From an uncultured bacterium (GTDB taxonomy: Bacteria > Cyanobacteriota > Vampirovibrionia > Gastranaerophilales > Gastranaerophilaceae), in the NCBI GenBank assembly GCA_900551675.1, contig URXH01000042.1, positions 1 to 16,198 of the forward strand: a stretch of DNA of 16,198 nucleotides, read 5' to 3'. Under the pieces are notes generated by a model. That model was not told the DNA's origin, made no database searches, and saw only the letters and a program-made list of their open reading frames with translations. Made by a program: the position numbers and the translations under genes. Below, piece after piece: positions 7,636-14,152 of the stretch (position 1 is its first letter; every line of letters starts with the position of its first letter).

Positions 7636-7815
7636 GGACGTAGCCGTTCCATCCGTCACAAAGGTGTTGGATAAACTTGTACATTCTTAACTAAAAAAGG
7701 AGCTTAGCCGCTCTACCCAACAAAGCTTACGACTTGCATGAAGCGCTTTTGATTGATACTGAAATAATTTTACATTCTTAATGCCGCTTTTGCAGGCCAA
7801 TGCATTCGGGTATTT

Positions 7816-7843
7816 CGTCATTCCGAACTCGTTTCGGAATCTC
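7816..7843 (+). repeat. REP-like hairpin, best copy of the dispersed repeat
   Basis: ATTCCGAA (7820-7827) and TTCGGAAT (7833-7840) form a perfect 8-bp stem around the loop CTCGT. The surrounding sequence matches the copy at 352-377 (minus strand) and more loosely 397-419. There is no U-run after the stem, so it is not a standard terminator. Confidence 0.6.
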
Positions 7844-7857
7844 CTTATCGCTCGCAC

Positions 7858-7885
7858 TTGTTTTATAGGTAATAAATTTTAATAC
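7858..7885 (+). promoter_or_regulatory. Possible rpsR promoter
   Basis: TTGTTT at 7858-7863 and TAATAC at 7880-7885 are separated by 16 bases. Both are partial matches, but the long gap after ssb makes a separate rpsR promoter plausible. Confidence 0.35.
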
Positions 7886-7925
7886 AGTACAAATAAAAAA
7901 ATGGCTAGAAAGGCTAAATAGAAAA

Positions 7926-8159
7926 ATGGCAAGACAAAACAACGAAGAAAAGAAAAAACGTAAAAATTGCAGTCTCTGTGCTGATAAGGTTGAAGCAATC
8001 GACTACAAAGATGCCGCAAAATTGAAAAGATACCTGACTGAAGCAGGAAAAATTATTCCGCGCAGAATTACAGGCAATTGTGCTAAACATCAGAGAATGA
8101 TTGCAACAGCAATTAAACGTGCCAGAGAAGCTGCTATTATTGATTACGTATTTGACTAA
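7926..8159 (+). CDS. rpsR: Small-subunit ribosomal protein bS18
   Basis: This 77-residue protein is bS18, partner of bS6 in the 30S platform. The core IDYKDAAKLKRYLTEAGKI and PRRITGNCAKHQRMIATAIKRAR matches the family. It carries C15-x-x-C18 plus C52 and H55, compatible with the cysteine-containing (zinc-binding) form of bS18 rather than the cysteine-free form. AGAAAGG lies about 13 bases before the ATG, inside a six-codon open frame at 7901-7921. No rplI follows; a terminator closes the cluster. Cyanobacteria usually place rpsR beside rpmG, so the rpsF-ssb-rpsR order here is the more widespread arrangement. Confidence 0.97.
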   Translation: MARQNNEEKKKRKNCSLCADKVEAIDYKDAAKLKRYLTEAGKIIPRRITGNCAKHQRMIATAIKRAREAAIIDYVFD

Positions 8160-8176
8160 TCAGTTAATTAACAGTT

Positions 8177-8205
8177 AAAAGACCGGTAGTAATGCCGGTC
8201 TTTTT
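8177..8205. terminator. Intrinsic terminator after rpsR, probably bidirectional
   Basis: AAAAGACCGGTA (8177-8188) pairs with TGCCGGTCTTTT (8193-8204) around a GTAA (GNRA-type) loop. The stem is 12 bp with one G-U pair, and the T-run continues to 8205. On the minus strand the same hairpin ends in CTTTT, so it can also serve the TPR gene, whose stop begins at 8208. Confidence 0.9.
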
Positions 8206-9462
8206 CTATTTCTCAAATATAATTCGGTAATACATATCCGCTTTCATAAATTTATTCGGGGGTTCTTTTTTCCACAGTTTAAGATTAATTTCTGCCGGAA
8301 GTTTGTATACAGTGAATATTTTGTCATATTGCATAGGGGAAATATTGTTACATCCGTCTTTATATTGGCAGCTTCCTCCAAGATGAATGTAGTCAGTGAA
8401 TTTTTTTACATTTTCAGTTATGTTGTTATTTTTTTCAAACATGCTTATATTTTCTGAATCATATATATAAACGTAATCATAGCCGAAATCTTTTGCATTC
8501 AGCCCTGATAATTGTATTGGATATCTGGTCATTTTACCATTTACGTTGTCGCGAAATTTAAGAAATTTTCGCGTGAGTTTGTATCTGGCAATTATTAAAT
8601 TATCTTTTTTACTATATTGAAGAGACAGCGGCAAAAATTTGCCGTACTCGCCTGTGCAGAACTCTTTATTATACCCCTGATCCCAGGGTAAAAACGGAAG
8701 GCTCAAACCTACAAGTGCATCAGGATTATTCATTTGCGCGCTGACTTTTGAGGCGCCTTCAATTTTTTCATGGTGATCGCCTTTATAATTTAATTGATTA
8801 CAGGTAATTGTACCCCACCAGGGTTTGTTATCAACTATTGAGCCGAAAACTGCATTGTCAGGTTCATAATTTTCTCTTGCAAAAAGAGAATTTTTTACAT
8901 GTTTTTTTCTTATGTCATAAATTTGTTGTTTTGTTAAATAATCGTATTCACTTAATGGATTGACTTTTATAGTTTGAAAACCTGAGGTGTTTTTTACATT
9001 CAAAATTTTATTATCATGGAAAGAAAAGATTAAAGCCGGACAACAAAACCAGATTACGGCCGCAAGAATAATTATTTTTGCGGTTACTAGCAAACTTACC
9101 GGAACTTTTTCAAGCAAATCGGGCTCATTATGTCCGCCATGATTATAGCTTGACCCCATGTAACCTTCTTCCTTCCACTTTTTAAATTCTTGACAGTCTT
9201 TTATGCTGTCTTTTGCAAGCTGGTCATTCGGTTTGACTTTTAACACATCCTGATAGGCAAGTATTGCATTATCATAATCTTGAATTGCCTGGTAATAAAG
9301 AGCTTTCCAGGTTAACACAAATTCATCTTCAGGTGCCAGTTGAACAGCCTGGTTTATTTGTTCTAAAACCTTTTGTTTTTCTTCATCACTTGAATTTTCT
9401 GTAATCGCAGGTACAATATTTTCAAGATTTTCAATGAGTTTTTCTAATTGCTTGTTATCCAT
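8206..9462 (-). CDS. TPR protein with one membrane helix and a large outer domain
   Basis: This 418-residue protein has three parts. Residues ~25-95 form about two tetratricopeptide repeats (FVLTWKALYYQAIQDYDNAI, then AYQDVLKVKPND), presumably cytoplasmic. Residues ~121-147 form a single hydrophobic helix (LLVTAKIIILAAVIWFCCPA). The remaining ~270 residues should lie outside the membrane and show no family I recognise; they include four cysteines (C221, C269, C365, C371) that could form disulfides. The ATG at 9462 has AGAGG six bases upstream and is preferred over the open frame's 9498 start. It overlaps the stop of the preceding membrane gene by eight bases (ATGGATAA), indicating translational coupling. 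It is the last gene of the YbjQ-M48 operon. Function unknown; the TPR could dock the operon's other products. Confidence 0.75.
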   Translation of the reverse strand: MDNKQLEKLIENLENIVPAITENSSDEEKQKVLEQINQAVQLAPEDEFVLTWKALYYQAIQDYDNAILAYQDVLKVKPNDQLAKDSIKDCQEFKKWKEEGYMGSSYNHGGHNEPDLLEKVPVSLLVTAKIIILAAVIWFCCPALIFSFHDNKILNVKNTSGFQTIKVNPLSEYDYLTKQQIYDIRKKHVKNSLFARENYEPDNAVFGSIVDNKPWWGTITCNQLNYKGDHHEKIEGASKVSAQMNNPDALVGLSLPFLPWDQGYNKEFCTGEYGKFLPLSLQYSKKDNLIIARYKLTRKFLKFRDNVNGKMTRYPIQLSGLNAKDFGYDYVYIYDSENISMFEKNNNITENVKKFTDYIHLGGSCQYKDGCNNISPMQYDKIFTVYKLPAEINLKLWKKEPPNKFMKADMYYRIIFEK

Positions 9463-10360
9463 TGTAACCTCTGAAATTCTTTTCTTTAATTTTGTCAATT
9501 ATTAGAATTATGTCAAATATAAATGAAATTCCTAAAAATGCTCCAACAGGGAGAAGCGGAATTAAAAGAAGCATAAAATCTTTGTATAAATGATCATTTA
9601 ATGCATCTTTAAATCCTGCAAGAAATACCAGACCTATGAAAAAAAATACGATAGACATCCATTTATATTTTGTTTCTCCAACGCTTGTCAAAACGGGTTT
9701 TGTACCTTTGTGCAAATATTCTTCGATTTTTTCTTTCAGATCTTGATCTTCTCCTGCACCTTCAAATTTGTATGAAAAATTATTAACTTTCCTTGCGCAG
9801 TCAACGATATTATAAATTAACCTCATAGCATCCATGGGAGTATTAGTTAAAGAAAATTTTTTATTATTTAAAACAGTAAAATTAAGTTTAACTTCGTTTA
9901 ATACGATATAAGTGCCGTATTTGTTACGCGCAAGCGTAGTTATCAAAATCATTTCCAGATTATTTATTTCAGAGTATCCGCAGACAAAATCGTATTGAGG
10001 ACGGTTAAAATTAAATTTAACCCTGTCAGAAAGGAAGTCTACGGATTTAAGATTTAAAGCTGATGCAAGTTCTGCAAGTCCTGCGTGTCTTTCGATTATT
10101 GAAAGTATCAGACCTATATAGAATACTGCCGGTAAAATAATAAAAAGTCCCCATGCTATCCATGGATCTTCAGGATTACTTTTTATTAAGCCGTCAAAAG
10201 TTACTAAAGCCCATGAGAAAAATCCTGAAATTGTTTTTTGTGTATCTACCGAAAGATTTACGTAAGCCAGAATTATTCCGGCTGTGTATAAACCTGCCAG
10301 TAATGAAAAAAGTAATATGTTTTTTTTTGATGTTTTGGCCGAAACATTGTTTATATGCAT
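9455..10360 (-). CDS. Four-helix membrane protein of unknown function
   Basis: This 301-residue protein has hydrophobic helices near residues 14-34, 66-88, 234-250 and 263-289, with a central domain of about 140 residues (LNLKSVDFLSDRVKFNFNRP onward) that is likely cytoplasmic. I do not recognise a family. Its ribosome-binding site is formed by the last codons of the M48 gene (AGA AGG TAA), eight bases before the ATG, and the two genes are five bases apart. The neighbouring frame at 12130-12621 is a shorter, diverged paralogue sharing the start MHI-N, the second helix and the block S-DFL-DR-KFNF. It could be the membrane platform of a complex with the M48 peptidase and the YbjQ proteins. Confidence 0.75.
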   Translation of the reverse strand: MHINNVSAKTSKKNILLFSLLAGLYTAGIILAYVNLSVDTQKTISGFFSWALVTFDGLIKSNPEDPWIAWGLFIILPAVFYIGLILSIIERHAGLAELASALNLKSVDFLSDRVKFNFNRPQYDFVCGYSEINNLEMILITTLARNKYGTYIVLNEVKLNFTVLNNKKFSLTNTPMDAMRLIYNIVDCARKVNNFSYKFEGAGEDQDLKEKIEEYLHKGTKPVLTSVGETKYKWMSIVFFFIGLVFLAGFKDALNDHLYKDFMLLLIPLLPVGAFLGISFIFDIILIIDKIKEKNFRGYNG

Positions 10361-10365
10361 AAATT

Positions 10366-11151
10366 TTACCTTCTGTTTTGTATCAAATGAAGTCTTTGTT
10401 TTGTAGACGGATGGGTAGAAAAGTATTGTAAAAATTCAGGAGATTGTTCTTTTGTTTCCAGCAGTTTGAAAAATTTAACAGCTCCTTTATTATTCCCATA
10501 TAATCTGTACACAGTTCTATTTGCATATCTGTCAGCTTCTTTTTCCTGTCTTCTTGAATATGTTAGCCCGCTGAGACCTGAAATACTGTTTACCGTCAGA
10601 TTTATATCTTTATTTTCGGATGCAAACATTGATGTTATAAGAGCGACTATTATTTGTCTGCTCATACTTTTCAAGTGGTCTCTGTGTGCATAATGGCCGA
10701 GTTCATGAGCCATAACAAAGGTGAGAACTTCTTCATCCTGTATTTCTTTTAAAAGTCCTTTTGTAAAAAATATACTCCCATTCGGGGTTATAAATGCGTT
10801 AATCTGTTTTTCCGTTACTTCGTAAATTGGAAATTCAGATTTACCCTGCAGATTTTTATCAAGCGGAACTATTTTATCTCTTATATTTTCAAGTTTTGTT
10901 ATGTTTTCGTTTTTGTCAGATACCTTGGGTTTTGTGCCGAAGGAAAAAGCGTTTTCAATTTTGATTTGTGTCTCATTTGACATTCTGTCAATAAAAAAAC
11001 AGCCTATTGCGTCTGCAAAAAGATACAGAAGTATACATATTCCTGCTATACCTGCAAGCAAAATCAAAAATTCTGTTCCTGCATTGGATTTGCCGACATT
11101 AATATTATTTTCTATTACACTTAAATATTTGTCTTCAATGTTTTTATTCAT
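10366..11151 (-). CDS. Membrane-anchored M48-family zinc metallopeptidase
   Basis: This 261-residue peptidase has one hydrophobic helix at about residues 27-53 and then an M48 domain. The zinc site is HELGH (H149, E150, H153), with the third ligand E203 and conserved D207 in EKEADRYA. The family motifs AFITPNGSIFFTKGLL before the active site and STHPSTKQRL near the end are intact, so it should be active. M48 enzymes such as HtpX, BepA and Oma1 degrade misfolded membrane or outer-membrane proteins; this one has the single-helix architecture and lacks the four-helix form of HtpX. Its substrate is unknown. Its ATG overlaps the upstream gene's stop by eight bases (ATGAATAA). Confidence 0.9.
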   Translation of the reverse strand: MNKNIEDKYLSVIENNINVGKSNAGTEFLILLAGIAGICILLYLFADAIGCFFIDRMSNETQIKIENAFSFGTKPKVSDKNENITKLENIRDKIVPLDKNLQGKSEFPIYEVTEKQINAFITPNGSIFFTKGLLKEIQDEEVLTFVMAHELGHYAHRDHLKSMSRQIIVALITSMFASENKDINLTVNSISGLSGLTYSRRQEKEADRYANRTVYRLYGNNKGAVKFFKLLETKEQSPEFLQYFSTHPSTKQRLHLIQNRR

Positions 11152-11596
11152 AAGTTATGGCTGTTCCGTAGGCTATTATGGCGCACTGGGGAACACTGTC
11201 CTGAGGATTGTAAGTATCATTAATCATAACAGATTCTATACGTGTATTAATGATAAAGTTTGCGCCGCGGGCTTTTTCACGCATTCTAAGTATTGCTTCG
11301 CGTCTGCCCCTGTCTAAGATTGATTCAAAAGTTGTAAGCCTGCCGCCGAAAAAACTTTTCAGTGATGCTACAAAATTTTTGAAATAATCCCCGCTTATAA
11401 CACATTCGCCTGTAACAAACTCAATTTTTTTAATTTTTTTGTTTGTATGCCATGTTTTTGCGCCGAAATTTATAATCGGTTTTTTAATAAGTGCAATTTC
11501 GCGTTTTTTAATCTTTTCAAAATGTTTTTTTTCAATAATTGTACCTGTCATAAAAGTAATTCCAAGCACAATCAAGAGTAGTAATATATCACCCAT
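11144..11596 (-). CDS. Membrane-anchored YbjQ (UPF0145/'heavy-metal-binding' domain) protein
   Basis: This 150-residue protein starts with one hydrophobic helix (residues ~3-21), then a basic stretch rich in lysine (22-58), then a YbjQ-like domain (~60-150). The second half matches the soluble YbjQ neighbour: FVASLKSFFGGRLTTFESIL, then RREAILRMREKARGANFIIN, and the closing strand AIIAYGTAITYE. YbjQ proteins form rings in crystal structures and have no settled function; the 'heavy-metal-binding' name is a database label. The membrane anchor would fix such a ring at the inner-membrane surface. AAAGGAT precedes the ATG, and the gene begins seven bases after the soluble ybjQ. Its stop overlaps the M48 start. 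Confidence 0.8.
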   Translation of the reverse strand: MGDILLLLIVLGITFMTGTIIEKKHFEKIKKREIALIKKPIINFGAKTWHTNKKIKKIEFVTGECVISGDYFKNFVASLKSFFGGRLTTFESILDRGRREAILRMREKARGANFIINTRIESVMINDTYNPQDSVPQCAIIAYGTAITYE

Positions 11597-11603
11597 TATA
11601 TTG

Positions 11604-11927
11604 TTATCCTTTCGGTGCTACTTTTACTGCAGTTCCGTAAGCGTAAACTTCAGCGGCGCCTACAGTAACCGATGATGTTGCAAGTCTTACGTTAATTACT
11701 GCATTCGCTCCCATCATCTGAGCCTGCTGCTGCATACGGTGGATAGCTTCTTCACGAGCTTCTGACAGAAGTTCCGTATAACTTTTTAATTCGCCGCCGA
11801 TCATGTTTTTCAATCCCGCACCGAAATCTTTAATAGCATTTTTTGCTCTAACCGTGCTTCCGGTAACAAGACCGTATTGAGCGGTAATCACCATACCGGG
11901 TACACTTTCAATGTTTGTTAAAATCAT
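11604..11927 (-). CDS. ybjQ: YbjQ family protein (UPF0145)
   Basis: From the ATG at 11927 this is a 107-residue protein, the same length as E. coli YbjQ. It shows the family pattern throughout: GMVITAQYGLVTGSTVRAKN, DFGAGLKNMIGGELKSYTEL, AREEAIHRMQQQAQMMGANA, then a final VYAYGTAVKV strand. The biochemical role of the family is not established. The open frame also has an ATG two codons earlier (11933), but the strong GGAGG at 11940-11936 is only two bases from that ATG and eight from the ATG at 11927, so 11927 is the better start. It is the first gene of the five-gene operon and sits directly behind the promoter. Confidence 0.9.
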   Translation of the reverse strand: MILTNIESVPGMVITAQYGLVTGSTVRAKNAIKDFGAGLKNMIGGELKSYTELLSEAREEAIHRMQQQAQMMGANAVINVRLATSSVTVGAAEVYAYGTAVKVAPKG

Positions 11928-11946
11928 CTTCATAACCTCCGCAAAA

Positions 11947-11975
11947 ATTATAGGCTATGCAAATTGGTTTGTAAT
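11947..11975 (-). promoter_or_regulatory. Promoter of the YbjQ-M48 operon
   Basis: Read on the minus strand, ATTACA (11975-11970) and TATAAT (11952-11947) are separated by 17 bases. Transcription would start near 11940, giving a very short leader (about 14 bases) that begins almost at the GGAGG ribosome-binding site. Confidence 0.6.
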
Positions 11976-12001
11976 CATATATTTAGTCTAAATATTCATT
12001 T

Positions 12002-12621
12002 TTAATAAATAGCATATATTACAAGCAGGATAATCTTAAATATTATAATATTTATTATAAAAAACTTATCATTTTCATTAGGTCTGTCCAATAGCATAAA
12101 GGCGTCTAAAATTAATGTTGCTATTGGAGCTAATTTCTCAAAGAAAGATTTTTCCCTATTATTCGTGCTAATGCCTGATTTGTAATCTTAAATGTAAGAT
12201 TAACTGCGCTTATGATATAAGATTTTAATCCACGATAACTTAAGAGCAATTCTGTATCAATAGTTAACATTACATCCAGATCTTTATATGCATTGGCAAA
12301 ATTGTATTTACTGTCAACAAAATTAAATTTTATTCTATCTGGTAAAAAATCTATGGATGTAAGATTTGTCTTTGAAAATGATTTTTTAATCAGTTGGTGT
12401 CTTTTTATTATTGCAATAATTCCACAAATATATAAAAGAGCAGGGAATAGAAGAAATATTCCGCCCCAATCGACAAAACCGCCCAGAGTAAAATGCCCTA
12501 TAGCTAGAAAATTCATATAGCTGTATAACAGCATAAACCAGACTGTTACAATTACGCCGGTTGTAAGAAAAAATACAACGGTTAATTTGGAAGCTTCTAT
12601 CGGATTATTTTTTATATGCAT
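12002..12621 (-). pseudogene. Frameshifted or truncated paralogue of the four-helix membrane protein
   Basis: The intact frame (12621-12130) encodes 163 residues and resembles the N-terminal half of the protein at 9455-10360: start MHIKN, second helix with LFPALLYICGIIAIIKRH, then LTSIDFLPDRIKFNF. It then stops. In the -1 frame, reading continues without a stop from about 12190 to the TAA at 12004-12002 and encodes two further membrane-like segments (LAPIATLILDAFMLL and IIIFKIILLVIYAIY). Restoring one A to the A5 run at 12153-12149 would join both parts into about 206 residues. The start also lacks the ribosome-binding site that its paralogue has. It could alternatively be a real 163-residue protein, a slippage-expressed gene, or a sequencing error. 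Confidence 0.55.
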
Positions 12622-12639
12622 AATGTTTATATTATGAAA

Positions 12640-14091
12640 CTACTTAATCACTTCAATAGTATCATAATCCACAAGATATGGCAGATGCTCTTCTGTTATC
12701 AATTCACCCGGTAGCAGAACTGCAATACCTGGAGGACATTCGGCAATTACTTCTGCAGCAATTCTTCCTACTGCATGCTCTTTTTGGATTCTTTCTTTAT
12801 GCGAGTAAAAAGCTTCCCTGAGTGTCATTTTAATAATCGGTGTGAGCATCGGCATGTGTTTTTTCTTTTCCAGATAGCAGATGTCTGTGTAATTTGTTCT
12901 GTCTATCTGTTCAAGACATTTTGCAAGGTACTGCATATCAGAGCGTGTGTTGCCAATGTTTGAAAGAATTAAAAGTCCTGCATCAGAAGCACTTTCAACT
13001 TCTATGTTAAAATCGATTTCTAATATGGATTCAAGACGTTTTCCTGATAGTCTGTCATCGCGGATAAACACTTTAGTAATATCTGTTTTGTAGCCGAAGT
13101 CAGGCTGAAGATGGTGGATATGTTCAAGTTTGTCGATTTCTCTGCGTAAATATTTTGCATTTTGGACTGCCCTTTCAAGCTGTTTTCTGCCTCTTTGGCT
13201 GTCAAGATTTGCGCGTGCTGCATCTAAACTTGCAAGAAGCATTAGAGAAGGACTTGTCGTATGGAGTAATTTTAAAGCTTTTTCAACGGCATCACAATCA
13301 ATCATGGAATTTTTTGCAATATGAAGCATAGAGCTCTGGCTCATGCTTCCGCCTGTTTTGTGCAGAGAATGAACAACCGCATCAGCTCCTAATTTTAAAG
13401 CTGTTTCGGGAAGATGATTGTTAAAATTCCAAAGACAAGCATGGGCTTCATCAACAATTAAAGGAACATTGTATTTTTTGCAGATTGCGGAAATAGATTT
13501 TACATCCGATACAACGCCTTCATAAGTCGGATTTGTAATCCATACCATTGAAGCATCTGGATTTTGACAGAGCATTTCTTCAACGCTTTCAGGAGTAACA
13601 TTACCCCAGATTCCCCATTCGTCGAATTTTTTCGGGATAAGCCATAAAGGTTCTGCGCCTGAAATTATCATGCCTGTTAAAATTGAGCGGTGGCAGTTGC
13701 GGTTTGTGATAATTTTCTGCCCCCGTCCTGTCAAACCCATTGCAAGAGCAAGATTTCCAGCGGTTGAACCGTTCAGTAAAAAGAATGTTTTTTCAGCTCC
13801 GAATGCTTGAGCCGCAAGTTCCTGCGCTTCTTTTATCGGCCCTGTTGCGGGATGAAGTGTGCCGAGCCCGTCAAATTCATCAGTCGTGTCTATTGAAAGA
13901 GCTTTTGCTCCGATTAGTTTTTTAAATTCAGGCAAAACTCCGCTTCCTTTTGTATGACCGGGAATGTGAAACTGATAGCTCGGATTTTCGTAAGCTTTTT
14001 TCAGCGCTTCTACAATCGGGGCTTTAACTTTTATTTTAGTATATTTATTTTCTATAGTTTTATTCATGGCTTTTTTTGTTACATTCGTCAT
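12640..14091 (-). CDS. PLP-dependent Orn/Lys/Arg decarboxylase (group I aminotransferase-fold type)
   Basis: This 483-residue enzyme removes the carboxyl group of a basic amino acid to give a polyamine precursor (agmatine, cadaverine or putrescine). The N-terminal major domain shows FHIPGHTKGSG near residue 41, the cofactor-contact region LLNGSTAGN near 105, DEAHA at 214-218, and the PLP lysine K245 in HSLHKTGGSMSQSS. The C-terminal domain ends with ECPPGIAVLLPGE, the family's substrate-site block. The length fits the compact Bacillus SpeA/cyanobacterial type without the wing domain of enterobacterial LdcI/AdiA. Sequence alone does not fix the substrate; arginine is most likely by analogy with SpeA. 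Starts at codons 1 and 9 are both possible and neither has a ribosome-binding site. It is divergent from the porin. Confidence 0.92.
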   Translation of the reverse strand: MTNVTKKAMNKTIENKYTKIKVKAPIVEALKKAYENPSYQFHIPGHTKGSGVLPEFKKLIGAKALSIDTTDEFDGLGTLHPATGPIKEAQELAAQAFGAEKTFFLLNGSTAGNLALAMGLTGRGQKIITNRNCHRSILTGMIISGAEPLWLIPKKFDEWGIWGNVTPESVEEMLCQNPDASMVWITNPTYEGVVSDVKSISAICKKYNVPLIVDEAHACLWNFNNHLPETALKLGADAVVHSLHKTGGSMSQSSMLHIAKNSMIDCDAVEKALKLLHTTSPSLMLLASLDAARANLDSQRGRKQLERAVQNAKYLRREIDKLEHIHHLQPDFGYKTDITKVFIRDDRLSGKRLESILEIDFNIEVESASDAGLLILSNIGNTRSDMQYLAKCLEQIDRTNYTDICYLEKKKHMPMLTPIIKMTLREAFYSHKERIQKEHAVGRIAAEVIAECPPGIAVLLPGELITEEHLPYLVDYDTIEVIK

Positions 14092-14108
14092 AATAATTAA
14101 TATACACT

Positions 14109-14124
14109 AAAAAAAATTTTTTTT
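14109..14124. promoter_or_regulatory. A8T8 tract between divergent decarboxylase and porin genes
   Basis: Eight A residues are followed directly by eight T residues, a perfect palindromic A-tract/T-tract. It lies in the 61-base space between two divergent starts. Such tracts stiffen or bend DNA and can act as UP elements; which role applies here is inference. Confidence 0.4.
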
Positions 14125-14152
14125 GCATATATTTTGTGTTACATTAATATTT

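Larger units (their letters stand above)
7636..7925 (+). other. Structured non-coding stretch between ssb and rpsR
   Basis: No credible gene is seen in these 290 bases. Three small hairpins contain GCCG: GGGACG-TAGC-CGTTCC starting at 7635; GGAGC-TTAGCC-GCTCT at 7699-7714; and GCCGC-TTTT-GC(A)GGC at 7783-7797. The 11-mer TACATTCTTAA occurs twice (7680-7690 and 7771-7781). A perfect REP-like hairpin follows at 7820-7840, and a possible rpsR promoter and a six-codon open frame end the region. It may be leader RNA, repeat debris, or both. Confidence 0.5.

Noticed and set aside
7820..7840. Hairpin taken as an intrinsic terminator for ssb
   Set aside because: No T-run follows the stem, and the same sequence recurs elsewhere, so a dispersed repeat explains it better.
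10153..11675. Plus-strand open frames of 69-138 codons opposite the YbjQ-M48 operon
   Set aside because: They are antisense to well-supported genes and their translations show the skewed composition of shadow frames.
12143..12156. Programmed -1 frameshift at a GGGAAAAA site in the membrane-protein paralogue
   Set aside because: The heptamer is not in the phase needed for simultaneous slippage (codons read GGG AAA AAT), and the A-run is short, so decay is more likely.
13020..13324. Small open frames inside the decarboxylase gene
   Set aside because: They overlap an intact enzyme in other frames with no independent evidence.
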